A stretch of DNA of 64,000 nt from Lachnospiraceae bacterium (GTDB lineage: Bacteria; Bacillota_A; Clostridia; Lachnospirales; Lachnospiraceae). Shown here piece after piece: positions 42,382 to 50,000 of the stretch. Where the stretch lies: the NCBI GenBank assembly GCA_009911175.1, contig QXWX01000003.1, positions 62,001 to 126,000 on the forward strand, read 5' to 3'. A program made the position numbers and the translations under genes. Position 1 is the stretch's first letter. The number at the start of each line of letters is the position of its first letter. The notes under the pieces are model-generated. The model was given only the letters and a program-made list of their open reading frames with translations. It was not told the origin of the DNA and did no database searches.

Positions 42382-43572
42382 TCAAATGTCCCCCGCCAAT
42401 ATCCACCGCGGATCCTTCGGCTTTTCTTCCGGTTTGCTGTCCGCGGCCGTAGTTGTACGCGTCACACCGCCGGCCGTATAGACTCTCCCGCACTCGGGAC
42501 AAATGCCGGTCTGCATCGTAACGGACTGGCTAATCACACGCCGTCCCTCGCTCTGTGCTTTGGCGCGCTCACGTACTACGTGCTCCAGCTCATGCCCGCG
42601 GACTGCTGATGCCGACTGATCCGGCGCAATGTGCGTCGGCGATTTGAAAGATACGCCCGGATCGTCAGAGCCGTCCTGATACTTCCGTTCCTTACAGGTC
42701 TTGCACTCCGCTTCCCCGGAAGTTTTCTGCGCGCTATCCGTACCCATTCCGGCAACCTTCGGCGCATCCTCCTCCGATACCGCAGCCGTGTTCTCCGCCT
42801 CTGATGAGGTTCCCGGTACTCCGGCCTGTACTGCCGCGTCCTCTGACGAAGATGCCCCCGGCAGATCTAACTGTACTGCTTCCTCTCCTGACGCGCGAGA
42901 GGTCCCCGGCAAGTCTAACCGCACCGCATCCCCTCCTGATGTCTGGGATGCTCCCGGCAGATCAACTCCTGCCGCTTCTACTCCGGATACCCGGGATGCC
43001 CCCGGCAGATCCATCTGTACCGCGTCTTCACCTGATGCCCGCGGTGTTCCCGGCAGTTCAACTCCTGCCGCGCCTTCACCCGATACCCGCAACGACCTCT
43101 GAGCTCCGCCCGCATACTGCATACGCATGCGGACCGACAGCTCCGCCGGATCCATCCCCTTCCTCAGAAATGGTATCATATAATTGGTACTTCCGGAATT
43201 TCCCGGCTGAACCACGGAAATCCTATCCACCGGCTGAACCGGGCTATCCGGATCCGCAGCTCTTCCAGCTGACACTGCCGCCACACCGGATGCCTGCCCC
43301 GCGGCCGCTATACTGCGAGCGCCGATCAAAGATGATACACCGCCGGTCCTTCCCGCAGATACCGACCGCACTCCGGCAGCCGTTTCCGCCTGCCTGCCTG
43401 ATACACGTTCCACCGCAGACACTCCCGTCTGCCGGCCGGCTATTCTTCCTCCCGGAGCCGCTCCCGCTCCTGCCTGAACCTGCATATTCTGAGCGGATGC
43501 CCGTCCCCGGGCATAGCCGCCCGTATACTGATAGCTGCTTACATACGGACTGAAAGAAACCGCCCCTACCAT
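42382..43572 (-). CDS. SprA-like putative metalloprotease with 20-residue repeats
   Basis: A 396-residue protein. The C-terminal 85 residues match the SprA-related family (putative metalloprotease): APDQSASAVRGHELEHVVRE, with HExxH-type HELEH, and a possible zinc knuckle TGICPECGRVYTAGG. The N-terminal two thirds are Ala/Gly/Ser-rich; residues about 155-255 contain 18-20 residue repeats (SGEEAVQLDLPGAS). No signal peptide. Start at 43572 (MVGAVSFSPY) follows GGGAGGTGTGTGTT; the frame extends to 43725 without a site. Relatives are often found near flagellar genes, which fits its place, but the function is unknown. Confidence 0.7.
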   Translation of the reverse strand: MVGAVSFSPYVSSYQYTGGYARGRASAQNMQVQAGAGAAPGGRIAGRQTGVSAVERVSGRQAETAAGVRSVSAGRTGGVSSLIGARSIAAAGQASGVAAVSAGRAADPDSPVQPVDRISVVQPGNSGSTNYMIPFLRKGMDPAELSVRMRMQYAGGAQRSLRVSGEGAAGVELPGTPRASGEDAVQMDLPGASRVSGVEAAGVDLPGASQTSGGDAVRLDLPGTSRASGEEAVQLDLPGASSSEDAAVQAGVPGTSSEAENTAAVSEEDAPKVAGMGTDSAQKTSGEAECKTCKERKYQDGSDDPGVSFKSPTHIAPDQSASAVRGHELEHVVRERAKAQSEGRRVISQSVTMQTGICPECGRVYTAGGVTRTTTAADSKPEEKPKDPRWILAGDI

Positions 43573-43757
43573 AACACACACCTCCCATAAAGTAATACCA
43601 TCCCATGTATCACTCCAGTCATCCGCATACTTTCTGTCCAAAGACAAAACCCTGCCGCAGACAGCGGAATGATATACAGATACCACCGCAGAGCAGCAAG
43701 GTTTTTCCTTAACAGCGCTTCTCAAATGACGCGCCGGTATTTTTCACTTATACCCAC

Positions 43758-43812
43758 AAGGAACACCCTATCATAGCCATTCAGCCATTACACAAGGTAT
43801 ACTTTTACAGGA
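43758..43812 (-). repeat. Dispersed two-hairpin repeat, worn copy 4
   Basis: Minus-strand GTATACCTTGTGTAATGGCT then GAATGGCTATGATAGGGTG follows the family plan with several changes. Confidence 0.45.
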
Positions 43813-43837
43813 ATAAACCGATCACTGCCCCCATAAG

Positions 43838-43999
43838 AAACTGTATGGAAATAACTTATACATCTTGACTTGTCTATTTCTCCGATGGCACAGGTCAAAA
43901 AGACTCGACGTAGCCCACTACGCCTGCGTTTTTTGACCTGCACCCTCGAAGAAATATCCCGCGCAATCTGCACAAGTTATTTTCCTACAGTTCCTAAAC
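43838..43999. repeat. About 160-bp inverted-repeat element, full form
   Basis: Outer arms AACTGTATGGAAATAACTTA and (reverse complement) AACTGTAGGAAAATAACTTG match well. Inside, GCACAGGTCAAAAAGACTCG pairs with the later CGTTTTTTGACCTGC. A shortened relative is at 21866. It lies in the 435-base gap before the EAL/HDOD gene stop and could be a MITE or a regulatory RNA stem. Confidence 0.65.
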
Positions 44000-44007
44000 A
44001 GCGCTTC

Positions 44008-45255
44008 TTATTCTTCCTCTTTGACACCCACAACGTTATCCCAGATGTCATTGACCTCTTCCACACATTCCATATAGATCTGTGCCAGTTCATTCGTATG
44101 AAGTCCCAGATCTTCCGCAAGACCCTTGATCTCACTCCACTCCGCACGCTCATAATGGAGGATGAGCTGATACAGCTTTCCTGCCATACCCTCCTGATAG
44201 ATCAGGGCATCCTTCACTTCCTTGATGATCGGGATCTCGAACAGGATCTCCTCTATCGGCGCGTCGATCATATACTCCAGTGTAGAGAACATTCCCATCA
44301 GATACGCATCCGATGCCGTAATCTCGAACTTTCTCAGCTTCTTTACCAACGCGGACGCGAAATTCGCGCGCAGGAAAGAAGTCTTCAGCAGTTCCTCGGA
44401 GGAATTCTCTCCCTTATCCTCAAAGCTCAGCAGGTATACCCACTGCTTCAGCTGGCTGATCCCGACGCGGACAAGCGCCTGACGGATGGAGGTCGTCTCG
44501 TGATGCACCGCAAAGTAAGCGGAATTCGCCATCTTCAGCAGAGCATAGGACAGGGACGCGTCCCTGGCGATGATCTCCTCCAGCATCTCCACATCCGGCT
44601 CTTCCTTCGTGATCTCCATGATCAGCTGATACAGGTTCCCCTGCATGAAATCCATCTTGCTAGCCTTCGTAGTCGTTGCGCTGGAAATAAAGTTTCCTTC
44701 CACATAATCCACCTGAAGCTCCTTCGCAAGATCATAGGCTTCCCTGGTATTCACGCCTGTAGCAATGATCTCCTTCTGGAAACCATGCGCCATATCCACG
44801 ACATTCGCGACTGAACCCCTGCGGTTCTCATCCATGTCCTCAATAAGCTGTACCTTAATATAATCCACATACTCCAGCATACTGAAATACTTCGGAGTAA
44901 ACTGGAAATCATTGATCGCGAAATGGTATCCCGCTTCTTTGTACTTACTGATCAGGATTGCGGCCAGGGAATGGATGACAATATTATCCTCGATCTGGAT
45001 CACAATCTTATCCCTGTCAAAAATCTTCGGCGTATTCCTGAACAGCAGCGCCGGGGTAAATGTCATAAACGTCTTTTTTTCCTTGAAAATCCGGTTCGAA
45101 TTTTCCGAAAGAAAGGCAACCATGGCATTCGCCGCCACACTGTCCGTACTTGAGTTGTACAAGCTGTCCTGATCCTCCTGAATCCGCAGTTCGTATCCAA
45201 TAATCGTGTCGGTCTTCAGATCCTTGATCGCCTGTCTTACTACACAATTATCCAT
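44008..45255 (-). CDS. EAL-like and HDOD domain signalling protein (YuxH type)
   Basis: A 415-residue cytosolic protein. Residues about 1-200 have the fold pattern of an EAL domain (TIIGYELRIQ, FAINDFQF, VQLIEDMD, IIATGVNT), but the EAL triplet reads YEL and several metal ligands are lost, so it should not degrade c-di-GMP. Residues about 205-400 form an HDOD domain (ASLSYALLKMANSAYF, IRQALVRVGISQLKQWVYLL). It starts 3 bases behind cheV and is the last gene of the flagellar operon, so a signalling role in motility is likely, perhaps by binding a second messenger or protein partner. Confidence 0.8.
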   Translation of the reverse strand: MDNCVVRQAIKDLKTDTIIGYELRIQEDQDSLYNSSTDSVAANAMVAFLSENSNRIFKEKKTFMTFTPALLFRNTPKIFDRDKIVIQIEDNIVIHSLAAILISKYKEAGYHFAINDFQFTPKYFSMLEYVDYIKVQLIEDMDENRRGSVANVVDMAHGFQKEIIATGVNTREAYDLAKELQVDYVEGNFISSATTTKASKMDFMQGNLYQLIMEITKEEPDVEMLEEIIARDASLSYALLKMANSAYFAVHHETTSIRQALVRVGISQLKQWVYLLSFEDKGENSSEELLKTSFLRANFASALVKKLRKFEITASDAYLMGMFSTLEYMIDAPIEEILFEIPIIKEVKDALIYQEGMAGKLYQLILHYERAEWSEIKGLAEDLGLHTNELAQIYMECVEEVNDIWDNVVGVKEEE

Positions 45256-45258
45256 GCG

Positions 45259-46179
45259 CTATATCTCCTTCCGCAGCAATAATTCGTCCATCACCTCGAC
45301 CAGACGGCCGATCTCCGGCTTGGACAACTGCTCATCGGCGCCAAGCTGTTTTCCCTTGCGCCACATCTCTTCATTAATCAGTGATGAGAAGATGATAACC
45401 GGCATACTCTTCATCATCTCATCTTCTTTTACAAGCTTAGTCAGACGGTGTCCGTCCATCTCCGGCATCTCGATATCCGTGATCAACAGAGCTGCTTTTT
45501 CATGGAAGTCAGAATCATTTCTAATGAGATTCAGATAATCCCACGCTTCCCGTCCGTTATTAAAGTTCAGCAGATTGACATATCCCGCGCGCATCAGGGA
45601 ATCCTTGATCATCTTCGTCAGCAGGATAGAATCCTCCGCAAGTATGATATGCTCATCCCTGATCTCCCTTTCGCCCAGCTTATCAATATCATCTACCTGA
45701 ATACCGGTCTCCGGCGCGATCTCCGTAACGATCTTCTCAAAATCCAGGATTGTCACCAGTCTCCCGGAGCATGACGCAATACCGGTCGCCACGCCTTCCT
45801 CACCGTTAGAAAGCGTCTTATCCGGTTTCTGGATATCCTCCCATGAGATTCTGCTGATCCCCACAACCGTATGTACCCGGAACGCAATATTCATCTTATT
45901 AAAATTCGTAATGATAAACAGATCCCTGTCATTGGTATCTCCGCTCTGTCCTGTCAGATACTGCGGAAGGTTGATCACCGTGAGCAGAATATCCCTGGGC
46001 TTAAAAATCCCTTCTACAGACGGATGGGAGTGAGGTACCGGTTTGACTTTGTCGGCCATCATAATCTCCCTTACCTTTGCCACATTGATCCCATACAATT
46101 CTCCGAATATGGTGAACTGCATTATCTCAATCTCATTTGTTCCTGATTCCAATAAAATCTCTGTATCAGCCATAAACAC
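45259..46179 (-). CDS. cheV: Chemotaxis coupling protein CheV (CheW-receiver fusion)
   Basis: A 306-residue cytosolic protein. Residues about 15-165 form a CheW domain (QFTIFGELYGINVAKVREIM) that couples receptors to CheA; residues about 175-300 form a receiver domain with the acidic pair in ILAEDS and the phosphoacceptor Asp in LLITDIEMPEMDGH, which allows adaptation by phosphorylation. Length is typical for CheV. It comes 169 bases after cheD; that gap holds only GC-rich near-repeats (TGTTCGCCGC twice). CheA is not in the window. Confidence 0.92.
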   Translation of the reverse strand: MFMADTEILLESGTNEIEIMQFTIFGELYGINVAKVREIMMADKVKPVPHSHPSVEGIFKPRDILLTVINLPQYLTGQSGDTNDRDLFIITNFNKMNIAFRVHTVVGISRISWEDIQKPDKTLSNGEEGVATGIASCSGRLVTILDFEKIVTEIAPETGIQVDDIDKLGEREIRDEHIILAEDSILLTKMIKDSLMRAGYVNLLNFNNGREAWDYLNLIRNDSDFHEKAALLITDIEMPEMDGHRLTKLVKEDEMMKSMPVIIFSSLINEEMWRKGKQLGADEQLSKPEIGRLVEVMDELLLRKEI

Positions 46180-46348
46180 TCACTCCTTTGCATTCTATAA
46201 TATATTTATCGGCGCATTCCGCGCTAAAATTAAGCGATTCGTATCTGTTCGCCGCCCGCAGTTCCAGCGCCTCTATTGCATCCAATTTCCACGCTCACAG
46301 TTCCGGCGCATATCGTACCTGTTCGCCGCTCCCGCAGCCGCGGCGCTT

Positions 46349-46840
46349 TTATAAGAACTTCTCCGGCCTTCCGGCACAGCGGATAGAAACCTGCCCGGTC
46401 GCCACGTCCAGCAGCATTGTTCTTGCATAATTGGCCCCCGTATCCTCTCCCTTGATACGCAGTCCTTCTGCCGCAAGAACCCGTTTCACCATCTGGGCGT
46501 TGCGGTCACCGATGTTCCCAAGCCCTCCCGGGCCCTTCATCTCAAACATCTTCGCGCCGCCTGCGATCTTACACACCATCCGGCTCTTTGAGGCGCCAAA
46601 AGCCTGAAGCTTGCGTAAGGTCTCCGGAATCCCCGAATCCGCAAACTTGAATACATTAGTATCCGTTCCCTGTTTCTGCGGAAGCATGATATGAAGAAGG
46701 CCTCCAAGCTTGATCATGGGATCATAAAATGAAATCCCAATGCAGGAGCCCAGAGCATATGTAATCAGTATGCCCTCCTGCCTCGTAATCTTCATATCCG
46801 CAATTCCGACCGATACCTTCTTGATCATTCTGTCAATCAC
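46349..46840 (-). CDS. cheD: Chemoreceptor glutamine deamidase CheD
   Basis: A 163-residue enzyme that deamidates receptor glutamines and, in Firmicutes, forms a feedback complex with CheC. The catalytic Cys is in YALGSCIGISFYDP and the His in GGLLHIMLPQ. Its start overlaps the end of cheC by 4 bases (ATGA), which fits the known CheC-CheD partnership. Confidence 0.93.
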   Translation of the reverse strand: MIDRMIKKVSVGIADMKITRQEGILITYALGSCIGISFYDPMIKLGGLLHIMLPQKQGTDTNVFKFADSGIPETLRKLQAFGASKSRMVCKIAGGAKMFEMKGPGGLGNIGDRNAQMVKRVLAAEGLRIKGEDTGANYARTMLLDVATGQVSIRCAGRPEKFL

Positions 46841-47457
46841 TCCACTCCTAGTTTTTTCATTAGAACATTTAATGATTTCACATCAGGCAGGAGCAGCATA
46901 TTGCTGTTCAGAGCTTTTCCATCGATCTTAAATTCGCCTGTGATCATCATGATCCTGTCCGAATGCTGTCCCATCACCGCGATCGGCACGCTCAGGATAC
47001 CGCCCAGCATATTTGCTGTAAACTGCGGAACAGACAGCTCCACTTCTACATTCGCCAGAGAAGACATCGCAGTGATATATGAAGAAATCACAATGTTCCC
47101 GATCTCTGTCAGGACGGACGCATCAATCTCATCCAGCTCCAGCATATCTACACTGCCCTTACCAAGCATCCGCTGTACGATCTCATCAGCAAATTCCTTG
47201 GTCAGGATAAACAGCATAACCCCCTCCAGCTCCCCTGACATCTCTACAAATATTGCCGCAACCAGTTCCTCCGGGTCTCCAAGCAGGTTCAGAGCCGGAT
47301 TGAATCCAAGCACCTTGACGGCCGGCATCGACATGTTTACTTTCGCATTCAGCATACTGGACAATGCGGTCGCCGCGTTGCCGCCGCCGATGCTTCCAAT
47401 CTCTTTCAGGATATCAAATTCCAACTCGCCCATTTCTTCATATTTATTTATTGCCAT
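46837..47457 (-). CDS. cheC: CheY-P phosphatase CheC
   Basis: A 206-residue protein of the CheC/CheX/FliY phosphatase family. Two phosphatase helices are visible: EIGSIGGGNAATALSSML (residues about 15-32), with the conserved E and N, and EIGNIVISSYITAMSSL (about 116-132), in which the usual Asn is replaced by Ser, so the second site may be weak. It is coupled to cheD. GAGGTAGACAT precedes the start. Confidence 0.92.
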   Translation of the reverse strand: MAINKYEEMGELEFDILKEIGSIGGGNAATALSSMLNAKVNMSMPAVKVLGFNPALNLLGDPEELVAAIFVEMSGELEGVMLFILTKEFADEIVQRMLGKGSVDMLELDEIDASVLTEIGNIVISSYITAMSSLANVEVELSVPQFTANMLGGILSVPIAVMGQHSDRIMMITGEFKIDGKALNSNMLLLPDVKSLNVLMKKLGVE

Positions 47458-47551
47458 ATGTCTACCTCGCTATCTTCCATAGTATCTGTCCGGCGCCCCT
47501 GCAGAGACCGGCAGTGCCGTCCGGGGCCGGACAGTCATCTCTCACGCCGTA

Positions 47552-48277
47552 TTATGTCCGCAGTCCGTTGATCGTGGTCATGACCTCATCCGACGTCTGT
47601 ACCATCTTTAACGCATAGGAATAAGCCCTCTGCGTCTCGATCATCCGCGAGATCTCCTCCGCCGTATCCACTCCCGACATCTCCAGCGTATGGTCCACCA
47701 GCCTTGCGCCCCGCATCAGATACGGAAGGCCGTTCTTTGCCGTCGGGGTAAATTCATTTCTTCCGGTACTCTGCATGCCGTCCAGGATGTCAAATCCATA
47801 CACGCCGATCTCCCCGCTCATCTCTCTCTCTGTTCCCACGATATCTCCCACGATGATCGGGTTCTGGTTCTGATCCAGGACCAGGTTGCCGTTATCATTG
47901 ACCAGGTAGAACTGATCCCCACGCTGGGACATGCTGAAATGTCCGTTTCTGGAGTAAGTCACCTCACCCGTAACAGGACTCAGCAGCATGAAAAATCCAT
48001 CGTCTAATATCGTATAGTCAAATTCGCCGTCCGTGGTCATCGGCGCCGACGGATCGAAGTTCGTATTCGTCTTTTCCACAGCGATCCCCACGCCTGCCTT
48101 CAGCGGAGTATCATCCCCCCTGTAGTTGTTCAGGTTATAATACATCAGATCCGAAAATACGGCTGACTTTGATTTATAACCATAGTTGTTTACATTCGCA
48201 AAGTTATTCGCTATGACATCAAACTTCTTCTGCTCTTCCATAGCGCCCCTTGCTGCCGTATAAAATGAAGTGTACAT
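47552..48277 (-). CDS. flgG: Flagellar rod/hook basal-body protein, FlgG-like
   Basis: A 241-residue protein exported by the flagellar apparatus to form the distal rod. The N-terminal rod motif FDVIANNFANVNNYGYKSK (residues about 20-38), the central DDGFFMLLSP (flg_bbr type) and the C-terminal SRMIETQRAYSYALKMVQT are characteristic. A close relative follows upstream (48372). Which of the two is the proximal (FlgF) and which the distal rod protein (FlgG) cannot be settled by eye; order suggests this one is FlgG. Confidence 0.8.
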   Translation of the reverse strand: MYTSFYTAARGAMEEQKKFDVIANNFANVNNYGYKSKSAVFSDLMYYNLNNYRGDDTPLKAGVGIAVEKTNTNFDPSAPMTTDGEFDYTILDDGFFMLLSPVTGEVTYSRNGHFSMSQRGDQFYLVNDNGNLVLDQNQNPIIVGDIVGTEREMSGEIGVYGFDILDGMQSTGRNEFTPTAKNGLPYLMRGARLVDHTLEMSGVDTAEEISRMIETQRAYSYALKMVQTSDEVMTTINGLRT

Positions 48278-48371
48278 AGTCTCTCCTCTCTATGATTTGC
48301 ATAAGCAGTCCGTCCGGACCGCCAGGCACGGCCACAGTCATGACAGCCCGCTTATCCCATCCCTGTTATGA

Positions 48372-49112
48372 TCAGTTCGGGCTGCCGAGCATCGTCGCCC
48401 TGCTAATCAGCTGGTCATACATCCGCAGAACCTGCGCGGAACCCTGCAGCACCCGCTGGCTGCTCATCATCGCCGTCATCTGCTCCGCCAGGTTTACATT
48501 GGAATCCTCCAGGAACTTCTGCGTCACCACCGCGTTGGAGCCCGTCGGGTTCGCCCCGGTTGTAAAGACGCCGCCGGTCACCTTGGTCAGCTCGCCGTAG
48601 TCCGCAAAATCCACGATATCCAGTGTTCCGAAATACCTTCCGTCCTCTGCCGCGGTGATCCTTCCCTGACTGTCAATGGTCAGATCATCCGTGTCCACCT
48701 GGATCGGTCCGTTGGTGCCCATCACCCGGCCCATCCCCGGCAGGATCAGGTAGCCCTGATTGTCCAGGTTGAAGGAGCCGTTCCTTGTATAGACCTCTCC
48801 GTTTCCCGTATTGATCACAAAAAATCCGTCTCCAGTCAGACCCACATCCAGCGGATATCCGGTCTCCCGGATGCCCCCTTCGGTATAGTCCGTAACCCTC
48901 TCGTCGGCTACATTCATACGGGATACCGTCCCCACTTCCGTTCTGCCGTCCTGGTCATACCGATACAGCATCTCATCCCGGAACGTACTCTCCATCATCC
49001 GGTCCATCTTATAGCCCGGAGTAGAGACATTGGACATATTATTACTGATAATATTCAGATTCCGGTTCTGTGTGATCATATTGGATGCCAGATCATAAAA
49101 TCCCTGAAACAT
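48372..49112 (-). CDS. flgF: Flagellar rod basal-body protein, FlgF/FlgG-like
   Basis: A 246-residue paralogue of the next gene, with the N-terminal NLNIISNNMSNVSTPGYK, the central LTGDGFFVINTGNGEVYTRN and the C-terminal EDSNVNLAEQMTAMMSSQRV rod signatures. It is exported through FlhA/FlhB and built into the rod. It lies 22 bases after the sigma gene, so it is in the same operon. The assignment FlgF versus FlgG is by position only. Confidence 0.78.
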   Translation of the reverse strand: MFQGFYDLASNMITQNRNLNIISNNMSNVSTPGYKMDRMMESTFRDEMLYRYDQDGRTEVGTVSRMNVADERVTDYTEGGIRETGYPLDVGLTGDGFFVINTGNGEVYTRNGSFNLDNQGYLILPGMGRVMGTNGPIQVDTDDLTIDSQGRITAAEDGRYFGTLDIVDFADYGELTKVTGGVFTTGANPTGSNAVVTQKFLEDSNVNLAEQMTAMMSSQRVLQGSAQVLRMYDQLISRATMLGSPN

Positions 49113-49134
49113 ATTCTTGCTCTCCTTTTCTTTT

Positions 49135-49908
49135 TTATAAAAACTTCTCCATATGCACCCGAAGCTTCTTGATCGCGTTTGAATGGATCTGCGATACTCT
49201 TGGCTCGCTTACCTGAAGCACATCCGCGATCTGGCGCATATTCAGATCGTCGATATAATACAGTGAGATCACAAGCTGCTCATTTTCCTTCAGCTTCTTG
49301 ATCCCCTCCGCCAGGACCTCCGTAATCTCCTTCTTGAGAAACTGGTTCTCCGGCTGCTCGTTGGTCTCCACCTGGGGCAGCTTCATGCTGATCTCGTTGC
49401 CCTGCGCCTCCGCCAACACCATATCCAGGGAAAGGATATTGAACAGGCTCGCCTTGCGCATGGTGTCCTGGTATTTCTCCGGGGTGATGTTCAGATACTC
49501 CGTCACCTCCTGGATGGAAGGATAATACCCAAGTTTATTATATAACGTTGTGACCGCATCTTCAATATCTCTTGTGTTTTTTCTTGTACTTCTCGGCACC
49601 CAATCCTGCTTTCTGGCAAGATCAATGATCATTCCCTTGATCCGCTTTGAAATAAACGTCTCAAATTTGACATTTTTATCCACGTCAAACTTGTCAATGG
49701 CGGACATAATGGCAATGACACCCTCGCTGATGATGTCGTCCACCTGGGAGAAGCTCAGGTAAATGTCTCTCATCTGCAGCGCAATGCTTTTCACGAGGTA
49801 GATATAACGCATCACAATCTCCTGCTTGACCTCAAGGCTGCCGGTCTCTTTATACAATTGTAAAAGCTCTTCATTCGACTGATCTTTGTATTGTTTCTGC
49901 GTATCCAT
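49135..49908 (-). CDS. fliA: Flagellar sigma factor (sigma-28, FliA/SigD)
   Basis: A 257-residue sigma factor of the FliA/WhiG group that directs RNA polymerase to late flagellar and chemotaxis promoters. Region 2 (QVDDIISEGVIAIMSAIDKF), region 3 and region 4 (DLNMRQIADVLQVSEPRVSQ) are complete. I prefer the ATG at 49908, which follows GGAGCAGGACAAT, over the GTG at 49923. It comes directly after flhA; in most relatives flhF and flhG stand between. No flgM anti-sigma gene is in the window. Confidence 0.92.
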   Translation of the reverse strand: MDTQKQYKDQSNEELLQLYKETGSLEVKQEIVMRYIYLVKSIALQMRDIYLSFSQVDDIISEGVIAIMSAIDKFDVDKNVKFETFISKRIKGMIIDLARKQDWVPRSTRKNTRDIEDAVTTLYNKLGYYPSIQEVTEYLNITPEKYQDTMRKASLFNILSLDMVLAEAQGNEISMKLPQVETNEQPENQFLKKEITEVLAEGIKKLKENEQLVISLYYIDDLNMRQIADVLQVSEPRVSQIHSNAIKKLRVHMEKFL

Positions 49909-50000
49909 ATTGTCCTGCTCCACTCAGATTATTTCCGCCCCGCTGCCGGTAAACCGCCGTTCCCGGCACATTTGCCCGCAAGGTCACAATGCCAGCTTTT

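Noticed and set aside
42382..43572. Autotransporter or surface adhesin because of the repeats
   Set aside because: No signal peptide or cell-wall anchor; the C-terminus is a SprA-like HELEH domain.
46180..46348. Structured RNA in the GC-rich gap between cheD and cheV
   Set aside because: It shows only two rough copies of TGTTCGCCGC-containing text and no consistent stem; too weak to call.
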